Assembly (NCBI RefSeq): GCF_030867095.1
Contig: NC_081824.1
Location: 85,518,382-85,582,381, forward strand
DNA from: Alligator mississippiensis
Taxonomy: Eukaryota > Chordata > Crocodylia > Alligatoridae
Length of the DNA: 64,000 bases
Direction of reading: 5' to 3'
Both the position numbers and the translations under genes were made by a program. Below, one piece after another: positions 23,300-35,727 of this stretch; position 1 is the stretch's first letter; each line of letters opens with the position of its first letter. Under the pieces are notes generated by a model. That model was given only the letters and a program-made list of their open reading frames with translations. It was not told the origin of the DNA and searched no databases.

Positions 23300-23475
23300 G
23301 CTGGGATTCACGAGACTGGGGTTATATGTTCATGGCTCTGTCAGTGGCCTCTTGGGCAACTCATTTCCTTGCTGCGTGCCTCAGTTTCCCCGTTTGCAAC
23401 ATGGCAATTCCTTCTTTATGAGATGCTTATTTGTGTATCGATGATTAATGAAAGGAGGTCTATGTAGGAGCTAAG
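23300..23475 (+). mobile_element. MIR-type SINE
   Basis: The stretch GGCAACTCATTTCCTTGC, then GCCTCAGTTTCCCCGTTTGC and AACATGGCAATT matches the conserved core of MIR elements (consensus CTCAGTTTCC and CTGTAAAATGGG), followed by a MIR-like 3' part. It is an old, diverged copy. Confidence 0.8.
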
Positions 23476-23788
23476 CTGCCCACCACGGCGACAACAAGGA
23501 GAATGATCTCCTTGCGCTAGCATGCTACCCAGGATGAACGTTTATCAGAAAATCAAATGGCTTTACACTGTAGCTATGATTATCTGAAAACACAACCTTG
23601 ATTTTAAAAGATATGACAACCGCTCCTGAGCTTCTGCGGAAAATGGAACCAATTCACGCTGTGCATAGAGAATTACTTCGGGTTGAATCAAGCTGAACAT
23701 AGCAGAGGGGTTTTCTGAGTGGGAAAGTTTGACAGGATATTTTGGTAGTGTAAGAGTGATGGTGCCCCCGTGATGGTCCAGAAATTAT

Positions 23789-24048
23789 GTGAGAGGCAAG
23801 GATTTCTTAGGGTGATAATTTTTATTAGACTACCTGTCTAGTTGGGATAGAGTTAGATAAGCTTTCGACTGCGAGACATTCTCCTTTAGGTCTGACCAGA
23901 ACAAGCCAGAGATTGTCCTGAAACATAGCTTGGCTTGTTCTGGTCAGACCTGAAGAAGAATGTATGGCATTGGAAAGCTTATCTGACTATCTCAACTATA
24001 CAGCGGGTTCAATAAAAGATATCACACTAAGAAACCCTTGCCTCTCAC
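23789..24048. mobile_element. Palindromic (foldback) repeat, copy 1
   Basis: The left arm begins GTGAGAGGCAAGGATTTCTT and the right arm ends AGAAACCCTTGCCTCTCAC. The arms are about 110 bp each and converge on AGGTCTGACCAGAACAAGCC and its complement around a short centre near 23,920. The motif TTTTTATTAGAC / TCAATAAAAGATATCAC marks a family also seen at 45,214 and, as a half copy, at about 54,305. I do not assign a class. Confidence 0.88.
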
Positions 24049-26861
24049 AGGACATTTCGGCTGTCTGCACCCTCCTACAATTTTATGCCGGGATCAGAAT
24101 CAGAAACAGACTCGCAACTCTACCAAGCACTACTCTTGTCGGAGCGTAGACTACTATTAAAGAATCGGTGAAAATATTCCCATCGTAGTCTGTAGGCATG
24201 GGAATCATCCCAAAATAACTAGTAGGTGCTAAATCATCCCAAATTAACTGGTAAATCAGGTGCTACAACAGCTATCCTAGCAATAGTTGAATACTGAAAC
24301 AGTACTCTGAAGGAGTTCAAATTGGGAATATTCTTCTTTACAGTTCATCGCAAAGGGTCAAGCAGATATCTAAAGTCCAATGCTGTCGGTCAGCTCAATG
24401 GCTCTAATATTAAGCTATATGTTAGCGTTTCATAATCTATCTTGCAATATATTATTAAAAATACTTCAAGAGAGATAGGCATGTTCACAAATATTTGTTC
24501 ATCAGTTTGTGAAACCCGAAGGAAATTTACATTTGAATTACGTTTCGGCATAATCTATGGATTATATATATTGATTTACACCGACATTATGCGTCTTTTC
24601 CTGTACATATTTAGCATTGAACTTGAGCCACTGAAGCCAGCAGAAAAGCTCCCACTGCTCTTCTCGGTGGGTTTTGGATCAGGCTCGTTGTCCGCATTTG
24701 TTGCTGTTTTGCCAGCTAGCAACAAATCTTTAATGTCTGGCAGAGACACTGTTTTATAAAGCACGGTTTAGAGAGCCCCCTGCGCCCTCCTACTGTTCCT
24801 TCCCTCTCGCGAAGTCGGTGGGAATTTTACCTAAGGAAGGAGAATATATCTCACACACGGGTATATACCTATGTGTGTATATGTACACACACACAATTTT
24901 ACTGAAGGAGGGAGTATCTAACATGTATGTATGTATGTATGTATGTATGTATCACACGTGTGAGAGAGTATATATATGTATATGTGCGTGTATCCCTTCT
25001 CACAAGTAAAATATACGTATGTATAATGGATGTATATATCCCATGTATAATGTAAGTATGCACACACACGACATACACTCAGATATTGCTTGCGCATGCA
25101 TTCACATCTCTGTCTCTGTGTCGAAGCACTCAGTCAAGCAGTTGGGGTTCAATTTCTGCAGTAACTCCTTTCGTGTACTCGAGCTGTGCCCCTCCCTGAG
25201 TCCTATCTGTAACATCACACTCAGGGCTTTTCCACGAGGAGGTTCTCAGATCTCAGTCCTCACCTTGTGCCTGGCAACTACCGTGCGTAGTTGCATGAAG
25301 CGCGACTCGGAACATCCCAGGGACCAGGTGGCTTTGGAAGACCTGGTGTGGGGGGCCTGTTTATTTCTACAGCTCAGCTGTATGATCTACGCTGTTCGTT
25401 CCCTTCCCCGAGGTGTATTTATTAGTAGCAACCTTCCCCTACTTGTCCCCAGTTTCCTCTGCTATAATCTCCACAGGTCCCTTTGCATGTTGGGTTCCTC
25501 GTTTTGTGCCTTCGTCACTGCTCCTCTTTTAGGGTCATCCTCCTGTTGGATCATAGCCCAGTCTAAGGATGGCGCCTGAGGATAGTGGACAGAGAAGAAA
25601 AGAGAAAGCAAGATACGGCCCCTTTGGGACAGCAAGAGAGGGAAAGAGAGAGGTCCGAAAGGTCAGAAAAGAGCCAGGAAAGTGTGGTGAAAATGCTATT
25701 AAAGGTAGCAGGGTCAGCCAAGGCTGAGAGTGGAGGAGAGGCCTTGAAATGTAGCCGAGGAAGATTCTCTGGGAACCAAAAGGAAGGAAAGAAGAAGGAG
25801 GATGGAGTGGACAGAGATGTGTTCAAGGGAGCAAGGGGGGAAAGCACGCGGATGAGGCAAGGTGGGAAAGAGGACGAGGACCTAGGACTAAGGAGCAGAG
25901 GGGACTCAAGAACTGATCTGGAGACTTCAGGCAGAAGACAGGTTGAAGGCCTGTGAAAGGAATGGCATACAGACAGCTAACGGTCAATCAATTGGTCAAT
26001 CAACTAAACAAAATCCTTTCAGCTATAAGTATCCCAGGCGATGTCCTGGGACTAACGTTTACTGTGGCCAAAGTCAAGGGCTCTTCATAGGTAAGGGCGC
26101 ATGTTCATCTGTTCTGGTGCATTTTTCCTAATGTCTTCATTTACATATGGTGTAAGTATGAAGTGCAAAGAGATCCTGAGTTCAGCCACCCCCACTGAAT
26201 GTTATAACTATGCTTAACAGGAAGGAATAAAAGGACGCGTCTATCCCATGCAAAACCCTCAATTCTGCGTTTTAGTCTAATGTAGATTGAAGATACCGAG
26301 TTAATTGAGCTGGCAGGTAGCTTTTATAATCAGCATACTGGTTCGTACTGGTTCATCAAAGGTCAAATGTAATATACACACTTCAGACTGGGTCCACATC
26401 CCTGACAGAAAGAAGCATAATAGGAAAATGCATGTGGGTTTTGGTGCTTCTGTTTCTTTCTTTTTTTTTTTTTTTCAATATGAAAACTTTCTTCCCACAA
26501 TCTCGGCAATATCTGATATTATGGTGCACATCAGGATGTAACTCCATGGCCTGTTCATTATTTATTGTATGCATCTCTAAGGATCTCTTTCTCTTAGGAC
26601 TTGGCTAGTTGCAGATTTCAAACAGGAGCTTTGGACATGAATTGGGACAATCTCCACATTCCCTGAACAGCATTGGACATGAATTAGGACAAACTTCACA
26701 ATCCCTGAACAATATCCAGGGATGTCCTCCGGAAATGGCAAAGGTTTAGATTTTAAGTCTCATCTCAAAGACCCTTCCTACCCTGCTGAAAGAAAAGTGT
26801 GAGGAAAAATGGTCAAGCTTGGAACTTGTGAAGAAAGGGGTCCACGTGCTTTCCTACTAGT
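24049..26861. other. Intergenic, no gene seen
   Basis: Contains (TATG)n and CA-rich microsatellite DNA at about 24,860-25,070 and a purine-rich tract at about 25,590-25,940. The latter yields Arg/Glu/Lys-rich ORFs on one strand and Ser/Leu/Pro-rich ORFs on the other. The 186-codon ORF at 25,019-25,579 begins in microsatellite sequence and shows no domain. Confidence 0.45.
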
Positions 26862-26945
26862 GTTATAGTAGACACTGCCCTGGGTGGACAATTCTGACCC
26901 TTGACTTTAAAGATATGTATTATATCTATATAGATATAAAGATAG

Positions 26946-27019
<74 letters not shown>

Positions 27020-27086
27020 TTGTGCACATATATATCTTTAAAGTCAAGGCTCAGAATTGTCCACCAAGGGCAATACCTACTATGAC
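26862..27086. mobile_element. Palindromic element with a (TATC)n microsatellite in its loop
   Basis: The left arm GTTATAGTAGACACTGCCCT runs on through GGTGGACAATTCTGA to CTTGACTTTAAAGATATG. The right arm is its near-exact inverse, ending CTACTATGAC. The centre (about 26,925-27,020) is TATC/TAGA repeats. Arms are about 65 bp. Confidence 0.85.
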
Positions 27087-28919
27087 ATGATGCACACATG
27101 CGCGCACACACACGTGTGTGTGCGTATGTGTGCGCGCGCGCATGCCTGGTGTAGATCATGATTTCACATTCTTTTCCAACTAAATGGACAAAAGTACCAT
27201 CTGACTGCAGAAATCCAGGGGCGGTAGCGGAGGGAGGCGGGGGCGGAATTTGACCTTGCAGCCTATCACTTGGTTGCAGAATTCCTGGTGCTGTTTCCCA
27301 CTGAATGTGGGCAAGGATAGGAAACGGGATTCTTCAGCACTCGCGAACTTTAATCACACAAAGGGCCATGCTAAGAGGTCCGTGATTACCAGGCAGTCGC
27401 TGAGAGGTGCGCACTAATCTGGGTGAAATGTATATGGTTCGATCGGCAAACATTCAGCGCAATAGGCAGCAGAACAAACGGGGACATGGAAAAAAAAACA
27501 ACATTGTATTGCAATGACGGGCAACTGGAGAGACTGGGAAAGAACCAGTGGGTCACCAAGTGTCGAACAGAGCGCTAGGGGGGAAGGGAGACTACAACGC
27601 AGTTTTGCAGAGGGGCGCCTCTCCCCTCTGACTGGACTTGCAGGGGGAGGGGTATTATCTTTCTATGATGACCGATCTCCGTGTTCAAAATGTAGCAGCA
27701 ATAAAAAGGCACGGTTCTTTGGATATATAGTTATACCAACACAGCTACCACAACCTATACCCCTGCAGCAATAACATGCTTCTTTTTCACCAACAGGGAA
27801 ACACCTTCGGCCTAAAGATACAACCAAGATCCCAAGGAGTGACCTTCTGACTGCAGGGTGATTCCCACGCGAGTCAGATGAGTCCTGGCTGGGCGGCCAC
27901 CTGCTTGGATCTGGCTGTCATGTCGCACAGCACCCACCCACAAGCAGAGCTATCAGCGGTGGATCCCTTTCACTTTTACAGGTATTGGGCAGCTAGAGAA
28001 ACATACAGAGGGCTGGATGGATCCCAGTTCTCTTCTCAGTTGCAATATCTGTCCATGTTATCTAGTGCATGGTATTAGTGGTGCTGGTGGTGGATCTTGA
28101 ACTGCATAGTCATTGCAGTGACTATATGACTCCACTGTCATCACCCACGCCCACGTAGCCACATTTCAGGACCTCAACAACAACTGCTGTTAAGTTCTCT
28201 TAGGCTCTGACCTCAGATCACGGGGGAAAGGGTCAGCTTCCTCAGGACAAGCGAGTTTCTGAGCGGCGCAGGACACAGTGAACAGGCAGGTCACGACAAG
28301 CCAGGGGTGGGCTCTGCGGCCCCTTCGGATAGAGCGGAGTTCAGGGGGGAAACACAAGCACAGAGAAAAAAAATAAAAGTAGCCCACTGGTATCCCTTGG
28401 TATTTAGGCTGCTTCTGAGGCTACAGCCTATTTCTCACCCACCTCCAGCCATTGCCTGGTACCCCATTCTGGGCTGCGACTGCAGGACCTGGGCTAATTT
28501 CTCTCTCTCCAGTTCACGAGCTGGGGCATATGGATCAATCCCAGCCATCTGTAATATTGTTCCCGCTCCCTTATTCTCTCCGTGCGGTACGAGTGCTGGG
28601 GACAAGTTGCCATTAAGATCGCAGGTGCCCAGAGCATAGGCGATCTAGCTGTATATGCCGTAGACACGGCGGGATCTGGGAAGCTATTTTCTTAGATCGC
28701 AAGTTCGGGGCCGCTGTATCCACACAGCGCCTGTGCTGGCTGCTTTGCAATGTACGGAGCAAGTACAATTGAAATATATATATATGTTTCTTTCCCAAGG
28801 CAGGTATTCCCCTCCCACCCCTCGTCTAAAACTCACAGCCTCTCTGCTGGGGTGGGTCATCTTAACCCCATGGAGCTACACCTGCTAACCCTGAACTCTA
28901 TGGCAAAGCTCCCTTGAGT
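27087..28919. other. Intergenic, no gene seen
   Basis: CA/GT alternating tract at 27,100-27,145. The end of a repeat related to the foldback family (ATACCAACACAGCTACCACA) is at about 27,733-27,755. No gene recognised. Confidence 0.45.
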
Positions 28920-29432
28920 GGGTGCATCTACACCTTTATTAACACGTTTTAGTTAATGCACATTATATCTAGTACGTCCTTTATACACATACCTTTGCCT
29001 GTTCCGACTAGCTGGAAATCAAGTCTGCAGAGCACACAAGCCAAGGTGCCTGTCTCTGCATCCCATTCATTTATATAAGCAGCGAAATGCGCATCAGCAC
29101 ACAGAAAATGGCTGCCGTGCCATACCATACCATTTTCTCAGCATTGACAAACATTTCGCAGTTTATACAAATGCATGCACTGCAGTGCCAGGCCCTTGTA
29201 AAAGCACCTGGTGCTGTGGCCCATGCATGTGTACAAATGCCCTCCATTGTGAGGTACTAGGAAAATACGGATTAGCCTTTCTTAATGCTCTTTAACTAAA
29301 GAGCATGTTTTTAAAGTGACACTTACTGTGCATTAGCATATTTTAATGCACATAAATAGCACTTTTTAGTGATGCTGTAATGCACATTAAAATAGGGTAA
29401 TCGGCATTAAAGCGCATGTGTAGGCCTGCTGG
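28920..29432. mobile_element. DNA-transposon-like element with CATCTACAC ends, copy A
   Basis: Left end GGGTGCATCTACACCTTTAT; the right end reads CGCATGTGTAGGCCTGCTGG, the inverted counterpart. The interior is rich in TTAATGCACATTA and TGCATTAGCAT motifs, shared with the copy at 47,082. No transposase. Target duplication not resolved, so the superfamily is unassigned. Confidence 0.7.
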
Positions 29433-30820
29433 TGGCCGTAGATCAAAGTCACAGGGATTGACCAAGAGGATTCATGGAGGGTTGGGAGCAGCAGCAAGCT
29501 GGAAATTGTGCTATTCCAGGGCCTGAAAGACAGGAGCCAGACAAGAGCTCTGCTGTCCTCTCCACTCGGAGGGGCGGAGGAAGGGGGCCTTTCTGCCTAG
29601 CTGTAGCCATTTCTTTGGTGCCCTTGGTCTGTCCTCCCCGGGCTGCAGAAGGTGTCCTGGCGACAGCGTCTGTGCAGCTATTTCCAATGGCCTGCCCTGC
29701 CTTATTCATTGATCCGGTTTACCCCCTCGCAGAGGCCCGAGGTTTTCCAGACTTACTGATTTTGCTCTTGCAGGAAACCTCTAGGCAACGGGGATAGCGG
29801 GGGAGTGACAACCTCCTTGTCACTCCTGCCACCGCCTCTGTCCCGGAGACAGCGGGGGAGTGAGAGGAGCGGGTTCCCCGGGCGCCTTCCCCTCCCACTA
29901 TGCACTAACCCGGGGCAGCAGCCCAAGGACCCGCTGGCTGGTGTTTGGCCACGAAATGATGAGGCCGTGTGGTGCATGTAGCAGGGCCTTTCCCCTCCCT
30001 CTGCGGCCGGAGCCTCTGCCCTCTGCCTCCAGCCTCAGTCCCAGGCCATCCTGAGGAGCCGATCCGGACTCATGTCCCTCCGCCCGGACTCGGCAATAGT
30101 GACCTGCTCACATAACCATCAAGGACCCTTGATGCAGGAGCCACTGGCAGGCCTCCCATGGGTTTGCATGGCCTTTGAATCGCACCCCCCCCCGCCCCCC
30201 AACCCAAGCCCCTATCCTTGTCCCCCGCTTGCCAAGGCAGGGCTACTTGTCACTCAAGCGAAAAATCCACTTGATTCAAAGCCAGGCCTCCACCCGCGGA
30301 CGCACTCCCCTTGTATGCGACTTACAAAGCCGCCCTCCCCACTGCCTTCAGTTTATTTCTATTTACTTTCCCGGGAAGATCCTCCAGGTCTTCTTGGGTT
30401 TTTTTTTGTTTTGTTTTGTTTTTTTTAAAGCTGATTTTCTGCTAGGCTTTGGCTTGCGGGCACCGGAGCTGGGGATGCCTGTATCATCCCTAGGATGCAC
30501 GCAGCAGCGTTTGTGCAGGTTGGGAAAAAAGAGATCAAAGTGTTTCCCCCCCTACCCCCAGCCAGAAGTGCTGCCTCTGTCTGTCCGCGAGCCGGTGCAA
30601 GGGTCCTGGTCGCCACCCCAGCAGGGTCCAGGGATGTCTCCTCAGCTTTCTTTCTAATCATCTTTTCTCAGGAGCTGTCACGAACATTGGCTGCGCCGGC
30701 AGTCCCACAGAGAGGCATTAGCCCGGTCATTTTCTGTGTCTCTTTTATTTCCTCAGTTTCTCCCTGAAATCTTTATAAATCTCCTTTCGAGGGAGAGGGA
30801 CCAAGCGGGTGGAAGTCTGA
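29433..30820. other. Intergenic, GC-moderate, no gene seen
   Basis: ORFs of up to 160 codons occur on both strands, but none shows a recognisable domain or consistent splice signals. A T-rich simple tract lies at 30,400-30,428. Confidence 0.4.
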
Positions 30821-31000
30821 CTACAATGAGACCTGAGAATTTCTGTCACTCGCTGCATATGGTCCTAAGTGCTTTAATCCCAATTAGGGGCGGCTGACAC
30901 CCGGTCCTATTCATCCCAATCAGCTCTTGAATACATTTGCCTAGAAATGAACTTCACAAATAGACTCTCTCCTAAATGTGCCCAACAGCAAGGAAAATCG
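30821..31000. promoter_or_regulatory. Candidate enhancer with OTX/CRX-like, homeodomain and E-box motifs
   Basis: Within 35 bp lie an E-box CATATG (30,856-30,861), an OTX/CRX-type TAATCC (30,875-30,880) and, directly abutting it, CAATTAG (30,881-30,887). It is about 4.7 kb upstream of the PRDM13 start. PRDM13 is a retinal gene, so such sites are plausible, but each motif is short and conservation was not tested. Confidence 0.3.
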
Positions 31001-31379
31001 AATTGAGGCAGGGGCTCATTCTAAGGCGATCGCGGGAGAAAAGGTATGAATTTATAAGGTACACCGAAACATTGCAATTCAGCAACAAGTTTACTGACTT
31101 TTATTTGCATCATGTCAACCGAAAGAACCGAGAGATGCGCTGGGGGCTGGAGGGGAGGCGGAGAGGGGGGAGGAAGGAATCCGGTTAAAAGGCAACTTTA
31201 GACAGACTTTGAATACTTTATGTGGCAAATTTCGCTTCCAGTTGAAGCCGGGTTAAAGCACAAAAAGGCAAACAAAAATTAAAATAAAAACCCAACCCTC
31301 TGGGACCATAACACTGGAATGTTTACGTAGCACTAAAATGTATTTGAATCCGATCTGGGAGGAAGCCTGCAATTAAAGA

Positions 31380-31500
31380 ATAAGAATCCCAAATTGAGAT
31401 CATGTCATCTGCTGGGGTTCCCATAGAACCGTAATTACTATTCAAAAGCTGCTTTAATATCCCACCCGCATCTAGTCTGCACCGCACAGCTGGTTAGGAG
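31380..31500. promoter_or_regulatory. Candidate regulatory stretch with palindromic homeodomain site and E-box
   Basis: GTAATTAC at 31,431-31,438 and CAGCTG at 31,487-31,492 in non-repetitive DNA about 4.1 kb upstream of PRDM13. CAGCTG is the class of E-box bound by PTF1A/ASCL-type factors. Motif evidence only. Confidence 0.25.
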
Positions 31501-31929
31501 GTTTCAACCCCGGTTGTCGCGTTCCGCCAATGGTCCTCGCTGGATTGCCAGCGTTTATTATTAATATTGCGTAGCAAGTGCTGGAGTCATGAAACCCAGA
31601 AAGAAATACGGTAGATCCGGACAAATTATGAAACAAAACTGTGTATTGATTTTCTAGAGCAAATGAAAAAAAAGTGTGATTTAAGAAGACATTTCTGGTC
31701 CCTGTTAAAATTGTGTTTTGCCCTGTGATGTGAAAAAGTGCTCGAGTGTGACGCAGATCGCCGAGCTCTACAGTCAGCGGGTGGAATGTGACGTAATAAG
31801 TCTGTGGCTAAATGCCTCCCCCCCCCCCCCGGTACAGTCTTGAAATGTAACATTACATGCCATCATCTGCAATGGGAAACCCGGCTGCAAGGTACCGGGG
31901 AAAAAGAGGTCAGATCGGGAACTGGCTGC

Positions 31930-32690
31930 TTCATTTTCCTGCGAGAATATCGACTACTGAATGAACTTGCAGCATTTTGTTAAAGCATCCTCTGTGTTTC
32001 TCTCCGACATAATGAAGCTGGCCCTGTATACAGGCATTCATGCTGGTTTGAATGTAATGTTGAACCTTCTCTGTGCTGGAGCGGTTTGATGGTTTGAATG
32101 GAGCTCCCTGGTGGGACATTGCTCTCTGCAACTGTGCCTCTTTGGACGACTGTTGTTCCTTAACATTCATGCCTCATTATGGGGCAACCTGTTAAATCAA
32201 AAAGAGCACTGTGCCAAAGTGTTACTCAGGGGCATTGGCAGTTCAGCGGTGGGCATTAAATAAGAGCTGCCGAGGAAAATATCTTTCATCAAATCTCTGG
32301 GCAAAAGTTATTTCACTTTAATGGTGCTTCTCGCAGCCCGGTTTAAGTCTATAAAAGCGATAGTGGAATGTTTTGATTGAGCCTAAACATTGTCTTTGAA
32401 TAAAGCTGAAACCATGTAATTAATGTGTCTTTTTAATAAGGGACAATACAGTCGTTCAAGCTATTTAATTTCATTTAATTTTCCATCCCATTTGCTCCAA
32501 AGGCTGCTTTTACTTTTAACACCCGGCCTTTCATGCTGCATCTTGCTCCAGTGGGCACATTAGATCGGTTTCACCCTTCCTTTTTAGGGAAGGAAAAATA
32601 AAAGAAAATGTGGTTCCTTTCCTCTTTTGTGGACAATTTATTTCACTTGGGGAACTTCAACTTTGAGCCACAGGACAGAATAAAAATTGG
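31930..32690. promoter_or_regulatory. Candidate regulatory block upstream of PRDM13
   Basis: Repeat-free, AT-rich sequence with a SOX-type CATTGT (32,388-32,393) directly followed by CTTTGAA (32,394-32,400, TCF/LEF-like) and TAATTA at 32,417-32,422. It has no coding potential and no simple repeat, as is typical of conserved non-coding elements, but that is inference. Confidence 0.3.
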
Positions 32691-34950
32691 AGAACTGGTG
32701 TGAATGCTTCCAGAGCAGGGCTTTTCTTTTCTTAGTGGATGGGAACCAGCCACAATTGGCTATATTAATAAATAACTTTCCTCACAGTCGGCCTTTACAT
32801 GGTCCTATTGATAAAATTGTTCGCGTGTCGTTCACGCTTTTTGACTCATTAAGGAGGGGACTGAGCGGCTTCCCAAATGGAGCAGTAGGATACCTTGGTG
32901 CCTTAAAAGCCCTCTCCCTACCTCTGCAGCGCTGGCAATTTAAACTGGGTGTCATCCTAAAGTCGCCAGGCCAGAGGTTACAGGGACATGTTCATGGCTT
33001 AAATTTATTGCCCTCGACTTCTTGTTTATCCTTTCCTCCTATTCATGCTGGTGATCAAAGGGGTCATCTTCAGTTCCACCCCCCCCTCCTCCCGTCCCTG
33101 CTGCAGTCCAGGCTACTGTGGCTAAGAAGGAGAAAACAAATCATCTTCCCCGTCCCCGCCTTGAAGATGCCCCCCAGCACTGCCAGCCCGAAGTCGGGAG
33201 GACCAGGATCCTCCCTGACTCCAGGCCAGGGGCTCATGTTGCTTCCTTTCCCGTCTGGTGTGCGAGTAAAAGTCCCTTTTCTCCGTGCTCAGCATCCATT
33301 CAGCCCCTGGCCCACACCTCGGGGCCAGGGGCGGTGGGGGTCGGTCTCCTTACCCCTCTTCTACTCAGTTCTGTCTTAGGCCAGTTTTCTAAATTAGCTG
33401 ATCCCACAGGGCCTGATTCTGCTCTTCCGCGGCATCCAGGATCCACCCCTTTAGCCAGGATCTCCAGATAGAAACTATCCCGGGCCAAAGGCGCTTGGCT
33501 CCGGGTCCAGGCGTGCTGCCGCCCCCCCCCGTGCAGCTTTGTTAGAAGGGGACTGCGGCAAGTGCGGGAATGTCCCTGGATACACAACTGCACCCGCACG
33601 TCCCATGGCAGGTTGAAACAGCCCCCATAGACGGCTGCGGGCGGCTTTGATCACTGCCCGGGCAGACGTGCGGTCCCAGCCAGCACCCAGCCCCGTGCTG
33701 TTGTCTCTTGTCCCCGCACAGACTTATTTAGCCAGAGCAGATTGAGCGACCTGATTTTACTTTGACTCTGGTTTCTCTGGCACTTTTACCCGCTCTCCGT
33801 TCCCTGTCGGGATGTGCCACTGCCGGGAAGGGCGAGTGTTTCACGCCTGCTCCGAAATACGAGCTTGAACATTTCAATTCTCTTCCGATCGACGGCAACC
33901 TGCTAGGAGAGAAAATGCGGAGGCGATCCCCTGCGTAGCAGCCAGTCCATGATCTATCGCTTATCGTGAGATGCAGCGAAGGACGAACAAGTGTTGCTGC
34001 TAAGAGTTTGCTTTTCTAGTACTTCGGATTTCATTCTTGATCAGGTCTCGAAAATAAAATAAAATAAGGAAAGCAGCGGCGGGTGGAAACCCCCCCCCCC
34101 CCAAGTGTATTAAGGAGGTAGGTGATGGCACGAAAGCAAGAAATGTTCAGCCGCCTCCTATTCAAGATCAGCATCCCAGGCAGGAGGCAGAAAAACCCTA
34201 CGTAAAAGGGAGAGGGGTAAAAACACGATTTGGAGCTCCTTTTAGCTAACACGTGTGCATCCCGATTTCTGTGCCAGACCTCCAAATACCCATGGAAATT
34301 CCACTTCCAAAGACTTGTCCTCCCTTCCCTGCCACAACTCGAGCTGCTCTTATGAGCCGCACGCCCTTCTTGAGAACTGGGCTGTACCCCAGTGCTTCGT
34401 GTTTGGCTCATTAAATCGCTATTATCACTCTTCAGAGAAAATACAGGTCGTTTTGGAAAAGCAGAACAGTTTCCATGAGACGCACGGGGTTATTTGTATT
34501 TTTTTTTACATCCCCATTTTTAAAAGTAGCACCCGCAAAGGGCAATTTTGCACATGGGGCAGGGAGGTGGAGAAGGACTAGGCACCAGGGGTCTCGTAAG
34601 ATCTGCCGTAACCTCTAGGATATTGCCGTGTCTGTTAACGTGTGGAGCCACCTCCTGAATTTCCCTACTAACACGAATAAAACCATTCCCATCGCATTGG
34701 CGGATGCAAGGCTTGGTGCCTTCAAGGAGCAACAATGGTTCATATTTCGTGTCATTCATCCATGAAGAAAGTAAAAGTTAGGGATCAAAGCTGAGCTAAA
34801 TAGATGACTGGCCTGAAACCAATCGACTCACATGGTAACACGGCCTTTTTTTTAAGTGTAGGTATTTTCTGGTGTTTTCCCATCAAGTACCTGCCCAATT
34901 TCTGTATGGCACACGCCAGGAATCAATAGAAGTTAACAAGTCCTCAAAAC
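32691..34950. other. Intergenic, no gene seen
   Basis: The 230-codon plus-strand ORF at 32,687-33,379 is long, but it lacks any recognised domain and any exon partner, and its sequence is Leu/Pro/Ser-rich as in chance ORFs. Poly-C tracts lie near 33,080, 33,523 and 34,090. Confidence 0.45.
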
Positions 34951-35586
34951 ATTCCCCATCTCTTTGTTTAATCTCCTTTACAATAAAGCCAAGGGAAGAG
35001 AATTAAAAATCTTTGAAGTATATTAAACCTCAAAAGAATCAGCCAAGTAGACTTAAAATAGTCACTTATTTTCCAAAACTGGTTTGTCGAGGAACAATAA
35101 AAGGAAGCAAAATTTATGGAGAAATTATACAGTGGATTTGTCACTTAAAATATCGTAACTGTCTCGGGGACAATACCCCATGCTGAGGATTAATGGTCCC
35201 TCCAGACCTTTGATTCACCAGCGCCTTTTCTTTGCCCTTGACAAATTGGATTTTTAGGAATGGGAAGGTCGCCTGGACCATTGTTCGCTAGCCATTCAAA
35301 GTGCTTGATTATGCAGGAGGGCTAGGGAACGGCTCCATGTGACCCTCTCGGAGGGAGCTGTGCAGCTGCTGGGAGAGCGAGACTCTCTCACCAAACTCTG
35401 CGCCCTGGAGCACCAGCGTGCCAAGGGGTACCCCTCCTGTTCCCATTGAAAAGCCGGCGTGCACACACCGTCGCGTCACTCTGCGGGCGGAGATACGCCT
35501 GTGTTCATCCCTCTCTCTGCCTGTCTCTGTCACTCCAGCCCTGTTAAGTAGTTTGGGTTCCTGATCGCTTATACCCAGAGGCAGCA
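34950..35586 (+). promoter_or_regulatory. PRDM13: Proximal upstream region and 5' UTR of PRDM13
   Basis: Contains TCF/LEF-type CTTTGATT (35,208-35,215), SOX-type CATTGTT (35,279-35,285) and an E-box CAGCTG (35,363-35,368). No canonical TATA box is seen near the start codon. The transcription start cannot be fixed from sequence, and the E-box may lie in the 5' UTR. Confidence 0.4.
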
Positions 35587-35727
35587 ATGCAAACCAGCCG
35601 GGCTCCGGCCATCAGCGTCAATGCAGAAAGCTGCATCCCGGCCGGACTGCGCCTCGGTCCTGTGCCGGGCGTCTTCAAACTGGGCAAGTACCTGTCAGAC
35701 CGCAGGGAACCAGGACCCAAAAAAAAG
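35587..35727 (+). CDS. PRDM13: PRDM13 coding exon 1
   Basis: 47 codons, MQTSRAP through [14 protein letters not shown], start of the PR domain. The donor is GTATTT after a run of eight A and a G. The ORF that seems to extend to 35,769 is read-through into the intron. Confidence 0.94.

Noticed and set aside
25019-25956. ORFs of 186 and 123 codons
   Set aside because: The first starts in microsatellite DNA; the second is a translation of a purine-rich tract (Arg/Glu/Lys/Ser).
32687-33379. 230-codon plus-strand ORF upstream of PRDM13
   Set aside because: No domain, no Kozak or exon partner noticed, and composition typical of chance ORFs. Worth only a transcript check.
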